Origin: Cycas panzhihuaensis
Lineage: Eukaryota > Cycadophyta
Assembly: GCA_023213395.1 (NCBI GenBank)
Contig: CM041465.1
Span: 185,325,741 to 185,389,740, forward strand
DNA length: 64,000 nt
Direction: 5' to 3'
Numbering within the stretch: position 1 is the first letter of the stretch; each line of letters starts with the position of its first letter. A program made the position numbers and the translations under genes. This document shows, in pieces, positions 1-10,992 of this stretch. The notes under the pieces are model-generated. The model had not been told where the DNA came from, searched no databases, and worked only from the letters and a program-made list of their open reading frames with translations.

Positions 1-273
1 AATATTGAAGGGAGCACACCTTATAATATTGAGAAATATCAAAATATTTGATATTTTTTTATGAATATGATAGCTATGGTGTAGTTTGGAGCTGATGACA
101 AAGAGCAGAAAAATATATTGTGAACATCTTTAAGATTTACTAAATTAATAGTTTGTTGATTGATGTAAACAACCATAGGTAATGCTAGCTTGGATGGCAT
201 GAATATTGATGTAATTTTCATTTACATGAATAAACTTAATTGTACAGAGTAGATGTAGCCAAAGGAGGTCACA
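1..273. other. AT-rich flank, no gene seen
   Basis: This is the sequence into which copia-1 inserted; it resumes at 5587 on the other side. A 60-codon minus-strand open frame (39-221) has no recognisable motif and is probably chance. The minus strand could be the interior of the element whose LTR/PBS-like junction lies at 6109-6122, but no domain supports that. Confidence 0.5.
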
Positions 274-278
274 AATAG
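274..278. repeat. Target-site duplication of copia-1, left copy (AATAG)
   Basis: AATAG lies directly before the TGTTGG start of the 5' LTR. The same five bases follow the CAACA end of the 3' LTR at 5582-5586. Five-base duplications are normal for copia integrase. The perfect match fixes both element ends and shows that the two LTRs belong to one insertion. Confidence 0.95.
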
Positions 279-922
279 TGTTGGATATTGTGACAATAAT
301 CATTTAAGGCTAATTTTTTGGCATGTTTTCAGCGCAGTTTCTCCCCCTAATCTTTCTTAAGGGGCTCTAAGGGGGACAGGAGGCCCCCTTAGAAGGAGGG
401 TGCAAGGGCATGGAACACCCCCCGCTAAGAGGGGGTTCGGGGGCAATAGCCCCCGATCCAAAAAATTAGCCCTATAAACTATATTAAAATGTAAAGAGAA
501 TCATGGTCGTTCGATACAAATACCCTAGATTCTACAGTTGAGATTCATGCCTTGGATGTCCCTCTCATGTAGCCTATTTTAGGGAATTTCTTATTATGTT
601 GAATGTAATGTAATGTATTGTGATGAGGGTAGTGACTGGTTGTTATTCCTAAGAGCACTCTACTACTGAGATGCATTGTTTCTCCATTCTAAAGCAATAA
701 AGATCGATACCTTTCCTATGTGGATGTTTTCCTAGCACACTGTTAGGGCTTTACCATGTTATATCAGGTGCATACGTGATGTTTAGCTTGTATATTAATG
801 TTATTGTATTATCTCTATGTTTAGAATGTGCATGTTAAATCTTAGTTTTGATTCCTATAACTAGTTACAAAATAATTCAGATCTTGTGGCAGTTTAAAGT
901 TTGGGACCTTGTATTCTCAACA
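279..922 (+). repeat. 5' LTR of copia-1
   Basis: This LTR begins TGTTGGATATTG and ends CTCAACA, and aligns along its whole length with 4938-5581. It contains a GC-rich block (about 340-460) with a hairpin at 437-456 and an AATAAA polyadenylation signal at 696-701. Its end is two bases before the PBS. Confidence 0.96.
437..456 (+). promoter_or_regulatory. GC-rich stem-loop in the copia-1 LTR
   Basis: An 8-bp perfect stem (TCGGGGGC with GCCCCCGA) closes an AATA tetraloop. The same hairpin with a GATA loop is present in the 3' LTR (about 5092-5118) and in the solo LTR (17071-17097). A second possible stem, CCCCC pairing with GGGGG, lies just upstream (about 417-435). Its position before the polyadenylation signal would put it in the transcript. 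Function is unknown. Confidence 0.6.
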
Positions 923-924
923 AG

Positions 925-937
925 TGGTATTAGAGCC
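925..937 (+). other. Primer-binding site of copia-1
   Basis: TGGTATTAGAGCC differs at one base from the initiator-Met tRNA complement TGGTATCAGAGCC. It starts two bases after the 5' LTR. This is the minus-strand priming site. Confidence 0.93.
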
Positions 938-993
938 ACTTTTGTTTTGCAGCGAGTCTGTGAAAGTTTTGGTATCAGCTTTTCTACACCAAA

Positions 994-1800
994 ATGGTGA
1001 AACTAGTAGGTGCAAAGTTCGAGGTGGAGAAATTCAATGGCAAGAATAACTTCGAGTTGTAGAAGCTAAAAGCGCATGATATTCTTATATAGTAGGGTTT
1101 GTACAAATCCCTTATAGGTAAATTGAAGAAACCCGTAGGTATAGACGATGGTAATTGGGATGACTTAGACAAAAAAACACTTAGCACAATATGATTATGA
1201 TTGGCAGATGAAGTCTTGTTTAACATCGCAGGGGAAGAGCGATGGCAGGATTATGGACCCGGTTGGAAGGCCTGTATATGACCAAATCAATAACGAATTG
1301 AATCTACCTAAAGAGGAAAATGTACTTGCTACAGATGAAGGAAGGTACAAAATTTGCTAACCATTTAAATGTTTTCAATACTCTTATTTATCAGTTGATT
1401 AGTATCGATATTAAAATTAAGGATGAGGATAAGGCTGTTACCTTGTTATGCTCATTACTTGAATCCTGGGATAATATTGTCATCTCAATTAGTTTTAACA
1501 CTACAAATGTATTGGATTATGATTCTATTGTGAGTGCTTTGCTAATAGAAGAAGTGCGGAGGAAATCTAGTTTTGAAACCTCCACACTAGAAGCCATGAC
1601 AGTAAGGGGTAGAACATTTGAGAGAGGATAAAACTCCAGGGATACATCAAGGTCCAAGTCAAAGAGCAAAAAGAGTAAGCTCAGGTGTTGGCATTGTAAT
1701 AAGACTGGTCACCTCAAAAAGGATTATTACAAAAGGAAGGAGTTATAGGAAAAGGAAGATTCTTCCAAGGAGGCGAATCAGGTGGAGTCAAATCAAGGTA
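994..1800 (+). pseudogene. Copia-1 gag, decayed
   Basis: Translation from the ATG at 994 begins MVKLVGAKFEVEKFNG, typical of the N-terminus of copia Gag. A UBN2-type core follows, with a 103-codon open piece at 1320-1631 (TKFANHLNVFNTLIYQL). A zinc knuckle reads CWHCNKTGHLKKDY near 1684-1725, with the last Cys changed to Tyr. Stops and at least one frame change (the knuckle is in another frame than 1320-1631) break the gene. Gag would have formed the virus-like particle and bound the element RNA. Confidence 0.9.
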
Positions 1801-1835
1801 TGGATGATGATGTGTTGGTCGCTTGTAATGTTTCT

Positions 1836-3120
1836 CATTATCACCATGATTGGTTATTAGATTCAGGTGCTTTGCACCATATATGTCCACACAAGAGTTA
1901 GTTCTCATCATACCAACCTCTTGATGGTGGTAATATGCTTATGGGAAATGAAGTTTCTTGTAAGGCAGTGGGCATTGGTAGCATCAGAATTAAGATGTTT
2001 GATCGGGTAGTTAAAACATTAACTAAGGTTAAACATATACCTGATCTAAAAAAGAATCTGATTTTCTTGGGTGAACTAGATTCAGGTGGTTTTAATCATA
2101 CAGACCATGAAGGAGTCCTAAAGGTGTCAAAATGCGCCTTGGTTGTTATGAAAGCCTTAAAGAAAGGAAATCTTTACATTTTAGTGGGAAGTATAGATAT
2201 CGATAGCAAATATAATATCAAAGAGGCATAGAAGATCCAGCTCAGTTATGGCATCAGAGACTTGGGCACATGAGTGAGAGAGGACTTAAGGTGCTGATAA
2301 ACCGTAAGTTGCTTCCTAACTTGTAGCTTTTAGATTTGGATTTCTGTAAATATTATATTTTTGGAAAGCAGTGTAGACTCAAGTTTAAAGTAGGGAGTCA
2401 CACTAGTAAAGGCGTTCTAGATTACATACATTCAGATGTATAGGGACTAGGCCCTAAAATATCTTGTGGAGGATCATTGTATTATGTCACATTTATAGAT
2501 GATTAATCTAGGAAGGTATGGGTCTATTTTTTAAAAAGGAAATCTGAAGTTTTTAGTGTGTTTAAGCAATTCAAGGCTCTAGTTGAGACCAGTACTGGTA
2601 AGACAATCAAATGTTTAAGAACTGATAATGGAGGTGAGTTGAACTCGTTGGAGTTTGAGAACTATTACAGAGAAGCTGAGATCGAAAGACACAAGACCAC
2701 TAGCTATACTCCACAACAAAATGGCATTGCTGAGCGCATGAATAGGATACTCTTAGAAAGAGCAAGAAGCATGCTAAGTAATGTAGGAGTGGAGCAGGGC
2801 TTGTAGGCAGAAGCTGTTCAAATAGCTTATTATCTTGTAAATAGGTCACCATCACTTGAAATAGATTGCAATATTCTTGAAGAGGTATGGACTGGACATC
2901 CATGTGATTATTCAAATTTAAAAGTTTTTAGTCATAATGCTTATGCCTAGACTGACAAAAGTAAACGTTCAAAGTTAGACCCAAAATCTAAGAGGTATAT
3001 CTTTGTTGGTTATGGTGATAAGGATGGTGTGAAGGGATATGGGTTGTGGGATCCTACTGCCCACAAAATCACCATTAAAAGAGATGTTGTATTTGATGAA
3101 TCTCCCCTTTTAAAATTAGA
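1836..3120 (+). pseudogene. Copia-1 protease and integrase region, decayed
   Basis: The protease active site reads DWLLDSGA near 1846-1870. A pre-integrase His motif (LWHQRLGHMSERGL) follows near 2241. The integrase core retains its three acidic residues: Asp in YIHSDV (about 2429), Asp in RTDNGGE (about 2622) and Glu in NGIAERMNR (about 2733). The C-terminal part reads YIFVGYGDKDGVKGYGLWDP and DVVFDE. Stops replace expected Trp codons in several places (for example after HSDV and after EQGL), a C-to-T decay pattern. Confidence 0.92.
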
Positions 3121-3289
3121 TAGTGGAGAAGTTGAAAGGAAATAGGAGCAGAAAGATGAATATTAACAGGTCAAGTTTGAAACCCAACCATCTCTGGAAT
3201 CAGAAGAGCAGGAAGATCTTTCTGAAGATGAATCTGCAACAGATTTACAGGAGTATTTAGACACTCCTCTACCAATAGTTAGAAGATCT

Positions 3290-4889
3290 ACATGAGTCAG
3301 TCATCCACCTAATAGGTACAACCCATCTACTTCTATTGCTTTGGTTTCTAATGATGGTGAGCCTACATGTTTTCAAGAAGCAGTAGATGATATCCATAGT
3401 GAGAAGTGGAAGAAGGCTATGCAGGAAGAGATAGATACATTGAAGAAAAATAATTCATGGGACTTGATAGAACTTCCACATGGCAGGAAGATTGTTGGTT
3501 GCAGGTGGATTTTTAAGATAAAAACAGATGTTGATGGAAAGGTTGACAAATATAGGGCAAGATTGGTGGCTAAAGGTTATGTACAGAAAGTAGGTATTGA
3601 CTTTCATGAGATCTATTCCCCAATTATCAAACTTATTTTAATTCAAGTACTATTAGCATTAATAGCTTCTCTTGATTTAGAGCTAGAGCAATTAGACGTA
3701 AAAATAACTTTTCTACATGGAGATTTAGATGAGGAGATCTATATGGATCAACCAGAAGGGTTTGTACAGGATGGCCTAAAGCAATCACTTAGGTAATGGT
3801 ACAAGAAGTTTAATGCCTTTATGGAGAGGCAAAATTTTAAAAGAAGTGAGTATGATCATTGTGTTTACTTTAAATTTATGGATAATGGCTTATTCATTAT
3901 CTTGGTACTATATGTTGATGACATGCTGGTTATAAGCAAGACCATGGAAGAAATCAATAAGCTAAAGGCTCAACTGGCTAGGACTTTTGATATGAAGGAT
4001 CTAGGAGCTACAAAATAAATCTTAGGCATGGAGATACACAGAGACAGGAAAAATAGTAAGCTATGGTTATCACATCAGAAATATGTAGAGAAGGTGCTAA
4101 CCAAGTTTGGTATAGAAAATGTGAAACTAGTGAGTATCCCATTGGCTTCCCACTTCAAGCTTTCTTCGAATATGAGTCCTAGTAGTGAAGAAGAAAAGGT
4201 TTATATGTCTCGTGTGCCTTATGCCAGTGCCTTATGCCAGTGTAGTAGGAAGTTTGATGTATGCCATGGTGTGTATAAGACTTAATATTTCACATGCAGT
4301 CGGTGTAGTTAGTAGGTTTATGGCAAATCTAGGTAATGAATATTGGGCTGCAGTGAAAAAGGTGCTTCAGTATTTGAGAGGCACAAGTCATTATTACATC
4401 ACCTTTGGAGGTACAGGTAATCAGGTTTGTGGATATGTTGATTCAGACTTTATAGGAGATTTAGACAAAAGAAGGTCTACTTCAGGTTATGTTTTCACTC
4501 TTGCAAATGGTCCAGTTAGTTGGATGTCCAAATTGCAGAGCACAATTGCACTGTCAACCACGAAAGTTGAATATGTTGCTGCAGGACATGCTTGTAAAGA
4601 AGCAATCTAGTTACAGGGTCTATTGGTTGAGCTTGGAAGGAGACAGGAAAATGTAAAGGTATTTTATGACAGTTAAAGTGCCATTTACTTAGCCAAGAAT
4701 CTAGCTTATCACAGTAGAACAAAGCATATTACTCTTAAGTACCATTTTGTTAGACAGGTTGTGGAAGCAAGTGGAATGGCACTTGAGAAGATTCATACCA
4801 ATAAAATTTATGCTGATATATTCACAAAACCAGTACCAGTAGAGAAGTTCAAATGGTGTTTGACTTCTCTTGGCTTGCAGAAAAGATGA
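3290..4889 (+). pseudogene. Copia-1 reverse transcriptase and RNase H, decayed
   Basis: The open piece at 3341-3796 begins in the copia RT N-terminal block (KWKKAMQEEIDTLKKNNSW) and continues through KYRARLVAKGY and LDVKITFLHGDLDEEIYMDQP. The catalytic YVDD is at 3911-3922. The RNase H part reads YVDSDFIGDLDKRRSTSGY near 4435 and ends with ADIFTKPVPVEKFKW and a TGA at 4887-4889. The frame is broken at about 3795, 4016 and 4200-4285, where a short duplicated stretch (gtgccttatgccagt) appears. RT and RNase H would have made the cDNA. Confidence 0.93.
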
Positions 4890-4926
4890 TGAAGGGTCTA
4901 GGAAAGGTACCGGGTAAATTGTTGTC

Positions 4927-4937
4927 AAGGTGGACAT
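4927..4937 (+). other. Polypurine tract of copia-1
   Basis: AAGGTGGACAT directly precedes the 3' LTR, as in many plant copia elements (AAGGTGGAGAT type). It is the plus-strand priming site. Confidence 0.8.
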
Positions 4938-5581
4938 TGTTGGATATTGTAGCAACAATCGTTTAAGGCTAATTTTTTGGAATGTTTTCGGTGTGCTTTC
5001 CCCCCCTAATATTTCTCAAGGGGTTCCAAGGGGGGCAGGAGCCCTTCATGGCCAGGGGGTGTGGGGCCGTGGAACGCCCCCCGCTAAGAAGGGGTTCGGG
5101 GGCGATAGCCCCCAACCCAAAAATTTAGCCCTGTAAACCATATTAAAATGTAAAGAGAATCAGGATCATTCGATACAAATACCTTAGATTCTACGGTTGA
5201 GATTCATGTCTTAGATGTCCCTCTCATGTAGCTCGTTTTAGGGGTTTTCTTATTATGTTGAATGTAATGTAATGTATTGTGATGAGGGTGATGGCTGGTT
5301 ATTATTCTTGAGAGAACTCTACTACTGAGATGTATTGTTTCTCCATTCTAAAGCAATAAAGATCGATACCTTTCTTGTGTGGATATTTCCCTAGCACACT
5401 GCTAGGGTTTCACCATGTTATATCAGGTGCATATGTGATGTTTTGTTTGTATATTAATGTTATTATATTATCTCTGTTTTTAGAACTTGCATGTTAAATC
5501 TTAGTTTTGATTCCTGTAACTAGTTCCAAAATAGTTTAGATCTTGTGGCAGTTTAAAGTTTGGGACCTTGTATTCACAACA
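4938..5581 (+). repeat. 3' LTR of copia-1
   Basis: The LTR is 644 bp, the same length as the 5' copy. It starts TGTTGG, ends CACAACA and is followed by the AATAG duplication. It has the GC-rich hairpin near 5092-5118 and AATAAA at 5355-5360. Confidence 0.96.
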
Positions 5582-5586
5582 AATAG
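5582..5586. repeat. Target-site duplication of copia-1, right copy (AATAG)
   Basis: This is a perfect copy of the five bases before the 5' LTR (274-278). Confidence 0.95.
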
Positions 5587-6108
5587 GATATATAGATGGC
5601 AAATTATAAAGTACATATAGTGAAGGTTTTAATATTTTAGGATTTTAGTGATAAATATAGTAAATAAAGGCTTTTCACAGGTAAATTTTACCTTTTGCAA
5701 GAGGAGAGAGGCAAACAAGGTAATAGTAGAGAGATATATTCTCAAACTAGTCATGAGTATAAAAGAGGGCTATGGTAGGCTACAGATGGTAGAAAATAAA
5801 GGTTTATAGCTTTCTAAAACTTTGTAGGATGAGCAGTACCTTTCAAAGTAGCTTTTCAAAGCAGATCCTAATGCATATAAGATAATGGACTTATGCATAA
5901 AATATTAAATGAAAACTATAGTACTAAGTACTAATGATATGAAAAATTAATAGAGTACACATGTACTAAATGACTTGAATGGTGATTAATCTTCTCATAA
6001 ATCTTTCATCTCTTGAGTATGCCTCCTCTTTAGAGCTTCTCCAAGTCTTGGCACTTCAAATGAACATTCTTGTAATAGGGTAATGCTCCAACATTGTTTT
6101 AATGATTA
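5587..6108. other. AT-rich stretch without a gene
   Basis: No domain or structured repeat was recognised. It lies on the far side of the PBS-like site at 6109-6120 and may be the leader of a minus-strand element interrupted by copia-1, continuing at positions 278 to 1. No coding evidence supports that. Confidence 0.4.
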
Positions 6109-6455
6109 CTCTGATACCAAATGAAGGATTTATGGGAGTCAGAGAGAGAGATAACTATAACAAAGGATAAAATAAATATGTGGCATAATGGTAATGTTGA
6201 TGAAGACTAGGGCCTTTAGATCCCTTGAATTTATAGATGAGAGTTAAGCAGGAACCTAATGTCTACCACTAACTAGTGTTTAGAAACATCATTATAATAT
6301 CCACTTAGAATGTAGATGATGTTAGCTAAGTCATCTACACCAAACTCTATACCATCATAGCTGACATGTGCTAATATGAGCCCTAATAAGCATTATTTAA
6401 TAGAGCAACTAATGCTTTATTTGATTGATTATCAAAGAATAAAATCTAATTGACA
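6109..6455 (-). repeat. LTR-like sequence with adjoining PBS, minus strand
   Basis: On the minus strand, a sequence ending in CCTTCA is followed at once by TTTGGTATCAGAG (PBS at 6109-6120). This looks like the end of a 5' LTR plus an initiator-Met PBS. The preceding 330 bases include a TATA-like CTATAAATT and no coding. The far edge is uncertain (about 6430-6455) and no second copy was found. It could instead be the 3' LTR of copia-2, with the PBS-like bases fortuitous. Confidence 0.45.
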
Positions 6456-7340
6456 TCCACATCCTAGTTCTCTTTTGAGAATATGACATCTTGAGATGTA
6501 TCTATTTGGTTGGTAGTAGGATTATATAATTTATATGCTTTATAACCAGGTTGATAACTAATAAAGATACATTTTCTACTCTTATCATCTAACTTTTTCC
6601 TCTGTTATTTTTCTATAAGTATATATATTATACAACCAAAAGTATGCAAGTATGAGACCGTAGGTTTTTGACCTGACTAGGCTTCCTTGGGAGTGATGTT
6701 TAACACAACTTTAGTAGGACTTCTATTTATGAAATATGCTATTGTATGAAGGGCTTTAGCCTAGAATTGAAGTCCTAAACTCTTGGTGACAAGCATGGTT
6801 TTACCTTTTCTAACCAAGGTCTAATTTATATGCTCAACAACTCTATTTCACTAAGGGTATATAGGGTAGAAAACTATTATTTGATGCGTTTATTCTTACA
6901 GAATTAGATGAACTCATTGGATGTGTATTCACCTATATTATCACAATGAAGTATTTTTAGTGACCTTCTAAATTCAAAATTCGCACCATGCTTAAACTCT
7001 TTGAATTTGTTAAAAGCTTCTAATTTTTACTTCATAAAATATACCCTAACATTTTTAGAGTAGTTGTTAATGTATATAATAAAGAAATAAGAACCTCTAA
7101 AGGATGCTTGAGACATGGGCCCACAAATATCTTGGTATGCTAGGCTCTCCCATTTGACTTAAAAGGAGCCTAATGATATTTTCCTATAACATGGGCCTCA
7201 TAAATGCACTTAGCCTCCTTTATGTTTGGTATGCCAAACACTATATTTAATTTATAAAGTAGGTGAAGACTTCCCATATTCAAGTAACCTAGGCGTTGAT
7301 GCCATAACTAGTCTTTTGGAATCTTATGAGAAACATATGT
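6451..7340 (-). pseudogene. Copia-2 integrase, decayed
   Basis: The minus strand shows a pre-integrase motif (LWHQRLGYLNMGSLH near 7300), then core fragments in shifting frames (VYFMK, LKILHCDNIGEYTSNEF). C-terminal blocks follow (LHTFGCIIYI, KLDDKSRKCIFI, AYKLYNPTTNQIDTSQDVIF). HCDN matches the second catalytic Asp block (normally R-S/T-D-N-G). Multiple stops and frameshifts are present. Confidence 0.85.
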
Positions 7341-7900
7341 CTAAGAAGTAAATTGATCATCTAAATTTGATGTTGAAGTAGAAGGATCAAAAGTTGAGGT
7401 TGAATTGCTACAAGAACTAAATTCAGGTGTGTAGACCAATGGTCTAGTCAAATCATCAAGTTGGTAGAGTTTTTGATCTTCGTATCTTGAGGCAATTAAG
7501 TTTCCATTTAGATTTATAATCAGGCATTTTCCAAGATGGCTAAACAAAGCATTAAAGTTTTGTTTATTTATCTGGTTAACTGAAAGTAAGTTATGTGTCA
7601 TGCTAGGTACATAGAAAATATTTTGAAATGATGAAAAGTGTTAGAATTCTTTAGTGAGATAGGAACATTGCCAATCTTGACAACCTCTAAAGTGCCATCT
7701 CCAAAAGTAACAGATTGACCCTTAATTAGTCTTATATCAGTTAGGAGTTCTTATTAACTCATCATGCATTTAGAGGTACCTAAATTGATTAACCAGGAGA
7801 TGTGAGAATGATGAAATGATAAAGTAACAAAGAAAATATTTTAAGACTAAACCATATAGCCTCCCTACTTTTGTCTCTAGTTTGCAATTTCTATTTCATT
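7341..7900 (-). pseudogene. Copia-2 protease region, decayed
   Basis: The minus strand reads WLINLGTSKCMM where the family has W-L-I/L-D-S-G-A-S/T-H-M, so the catalytic Asp-Ser-Gly has become Asn-Leu-Gly. KGQSVTFGDGT and VVKIGNVPI follow. The 86-codon open piece at 7341-7601 begins MTHNLLSVNQI, the usual block between protease and integrase. The changed active site means this copy is inactive. Confidence 0.85.
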
Positions 7901-8059
7901 AGTTCCTTTGAGGAGCATTTTGATTTTATCTCCTTAGTACATGGTAGTTTGGTTGATTCTATCTCTCAGGTCCCTAATAATTTCCACGTTTATGAGTTTG
8001 ATTACCCCACATAGTAGGGTGATTTTGAAACTATTATTATTAAAGGTTAGCTCTCTTTT

Positions 8060-8880
8060 TCCTATAATCTCATGATATGTGTCTACGTTTGCCATAATTG
8101 TGACAAATAACCTAAGGATTATAAGATAGTAGAGGTTGATGTGGCTAATATAACTGCTAATTAGGCTACTAATTCAAATGCATTGGACCAAATTGATGTG
8201 CCAACTATGGACATTAAGGTCTTTCTCTATGTCAAATTATAAATGCTGGTATGGAAGACAATATGCTTGGATTCCTTAAATGATTCAAAATACATTCTTC
8301 CTAGAGTAGTAGACCCTTAAATGTATTACAATCAATGGTATTAAGTTGATCCATATATAGTAGATTAGATATGAGGGTGTTATAACTAGGTGGAAAAATA
8401 TTCAAATTGTAGGATATGAGGTCATTGTCCTCTAGTGGTTGGCCCATAACTATCAATTGGTTCTTAATAACTTTAATCTAGGACAAGTGAGCTGCTAAAC
8501 GTCTTATAAATAGAATGGAGAAAAGTTGAGCTTTGAGCATCACTACCCTGACATTATTCTTCCTCTCATAGAGTTCACAAATAATGTTCCAAGCATTTGC
8601 AGAGATAAGGGCAAGTTCTATATTTTGGTCAATATTATCCTCACATGACAAGTGAAGAAAAGAAAGGGCAACTTTATCAAACTTGACAAAGGCAACTACA
8701 ACATCATGATCAGGTAGAATAAGGTTATTAAGATCATTAGGATCTTGAGTAAGAACTGGCTTAGGAATTTTTCTAGAAGCATAAGGTCAAAGTTTATTTA
8801 TAATCAGAATATTCTTCGCTTATTTCTTCCAAGCTAAGAAGTTATCACTGCCAAATAATTTGATAACATTAGTTACAATC
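8060..8880 (-). pseudogene. Copia-2 gag, decayed
   Basis: A UBN2-type Gag core can be read on the minus strand from about 8860: VIKLFGSDNFLAWKK, then PDHDVVVAFVKFDKVALSF, ALISANAWNIICELYERK and VMLKAQLFSILF. A zinc-knuckle relic (CHNYGKRRHIS) follows near 8110-8060. Two of its metal ligands are altered. Stops replace Gln or Trp in several places. Confidence 0.85.
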
Positions 8881-10852
8881 ATCTAAAGTACCATGGTATT
8901 TGATATGCATCTTATTTATCTAAAAAAGGTGATCTAATTTAGGATCTAAGTCTTAATGTCTCCACTCTTAAATAACCCTTAGTAGTTAATACGATCTTGT
9001 CTAATGGTATACTTACTCATAAGGGGTAGCTCAAGGACTCAATATACTCAAAGGTATGTAGATGCTATAGAAGGCTTGGTCATCCCCCATCCCTCCCCCC
9101 CAACATCATTGATCCACTTATGCTAGATTTATAACCTAAATGATAGATCCTTGTCTAAGGGCATACTTACAACCAAGGCTCTCACCTCCTTTGGGTCTAG
9201 CTTGATCTCCATTAGGTATAAACACCTTAGCATGCCACTAATTACACTTGATAACTAATGGGTCTCTCTAATATTCATAGAATTTAAAAAGGTTAAGAGT
9301 CTGTATAAAGTGGTAACTTCAAGGGTCCTAACCATTCCCCTTGTAAGGTTGGTAATTAGGTGGTTCTTTCAGTTTTTATCTTTTTTATGTTTTTGATTAA
9401 TTTTGAAAAGATTTTATAATTAATAGATTCATTTTAATATTTTAAGTAGAAAAATGAAAAAAAAAACCCCTTAAAATTTAAAAAAAATTGGCTAAACTAG
9501 ATTAAAAAATATGCTTTAAAAAACCTAAAAAATGATTAAAAATTAACTTTAGGTTAGGATCCTATATTAAAAAATATAATATTTTATGAATATACTATTT
9601 TGTATAACTTAATTTTTTAAAACTTTATAAAAATTAAATTGGGTAGTAGGAATTTTAAAAAATAATGGAACCAAGTGGATATAGGAGGCAAAATCTCTTT
9701 GTAGAAGCAATAAAATCCCAATCTATCTTCTTCACTATGAAGATAACTCTGCCAGGGTTAGTTTAAGTAGTCATATGACATACTTTTGTCCATCCAACTA
9801 TGTGTAGGAGACTGATAAATCCAACATAAGTATCTCAATCCTTTGTTTACTATAAACTTGATTAAATTGGAGTAATAAAATATTATTTAGTCCTCTATAA
9901 TCACCATTGAATGTCTCCAGATCACTCTAGATCAGTATCAATCTCTTTAGAATTTAAGAAAATGCCACAAAGGGCCATCGACTAAAAAGTATTAATCTCA
10001 AAGGGCCATGTAGAGAGTCAGAAGGTTGAAACACCAATGTTAAGGCATGATAATACTGAAATAATAGTCATGCGGGGCTATTTAAGCAGCATAGAAATCA
10101 CATCGAGCTCAAAAAAGGCCATGCAAGCTACAAATGGTGAATGTAGGGTAGCCAAGAGCTAACAGAGGGCTACACATGCCAATAGTAATGTAGGACAAAG
10201 ATCAAAGCTATGTAGAGGCCACAACAATTTCACAGAGGGCCCACATAGTCCTAATAGCTCTAAATGGTAGACATGAAGATCAACACACTAAAAATAAAGA
10301 CGTAGAGTATAGAAAAATATCACATAAGTTAGGCTAGGCCATGAAGATGGTAGAGATGAAAAACTCATTAAGTGACAGCACAAAAATATAAAATAAGGGG
10401 AGACATAGATCAATGAGAGCCAAAAATATGCCAACACAAGGACGTAAAGAGGGTCATTGATAGCCACAAAGTTAGTTTCTCTTAAGGAAAGGCTTAAAGA
10501 AAGGTTATCCAACTAAAATGAAGCCATTTAAAATATTTCATATAAAATGTTTTTTCTTTATATGAAAGTTAAATCTTTAAAAGAGAGCAATCAATAGATT
10601 TATAAAACATTTAGGCTTTGAAGCATTAATACAACTAATAGAAGGTTTTTTTAAGATGTAAAACATTCAAATAGAGACATATTTTTCATAGCAGACAACT
10701 ATTCAGTCAACAACTTTTATTTGATTAACCAATCAAAGAGAACAATAGAAGTATATTAACATTGTCTAATTCAACTGAATACAACCATTGATCAAAGCTA
10801 CACTAGAGAGGTAAATTAAATAAGAAACTAGTTGGAAGACTTAGTAGAGCTT
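8881..10852 (-). other. Leader region of copia-2, no gene
   Basis: This non-coding stretch lies between the PBS-like site and gag. It includes a very A/T-rich block (9360-9660) and a region at about 9960-10260 where short phrases such as AAAGGGCCAT and GAGGGC recur imperfectly. The short minus-strand open frame at 10288-10512 has no recognisable motif. Confidence 0.5.
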
Positions 10853-10865
10853 GCTCTGATGCTAA
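10853..10865 (-). other. PBS-like site of copia-2
   Basis: The minus strand reads TTAGCATCAGAGC, two differences from TTGGTATCAGAGC. It follows an LTR-like end (GCCTTTCAC). Confidence 0.6.
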
Positions 10866-10992
10866 GTGAAAGGCGATAAAGGTATGCTTGGTTTGAACCC
10901 AAGTTTGAGACTCAAAGCATCCACCAAAACATTCACCAAAAACATTCACACAACAATAAACTCAAACCATGGAATTAGTCACAATGCTCCAA

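Larger units (their letters stand above)
279..5581 (+). mobile_element. Copia-1: structurally complete, decayed Ty1/copia retrotransposon
   Basis: The element has two 644-bp LTRs, a PBS, gag-PR-IN-RT-RNase H in Ty1/copia order, a polypurine tract and a 5-bp TSD, for a total of 5303 bp. The LTRs start TGTTGG and end CAACA. By eye they differ at roughly a tenth of positions, mostly transitions, so the insertion is old. The coding region carries many stops and some frameshifts and cannot yield a working polyprotein. Catalytic motifs remain readable: DSGA protease, D-D-E integrase and YVDD reverse transcriptase. The style (WHCNKTGH zinc knuckle, YVDDMLV) is closest to the Tork/SIRE branch, but lineage assignment is an inference. 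A solo LTR of the same family lies at 16940-17559. Confidence 0.97.
6451..10992 (-). mobile_element. Copia-2: minus-strand decayed copia, lacking reverse transcriptase
   Basis: Reading the minus strand from 10865 gives a PBS-like site, a long leader, Gag, a zinc knuckle, protease and integrase in copia order. Coding then stops near 6451 just after the integrase C-terminus. No RT or RNase H follows, so the 3' half was lost or was never there. About 120 bp of likely 5' LTR remain (10872-10992) before the gypsy element cuts in. The sequence beyond the gypsy element (from 46642) should continue it, but I could not recognise the rest. Confidence 0.75.

Noticed and set aside
10895-10925. GGTTTGAACCC string resembling a tRNA B box
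   Set aside because: No A box, acceptor stem or anticodon arm can be folded around it; it lies in the copia-2 LTR remnant.
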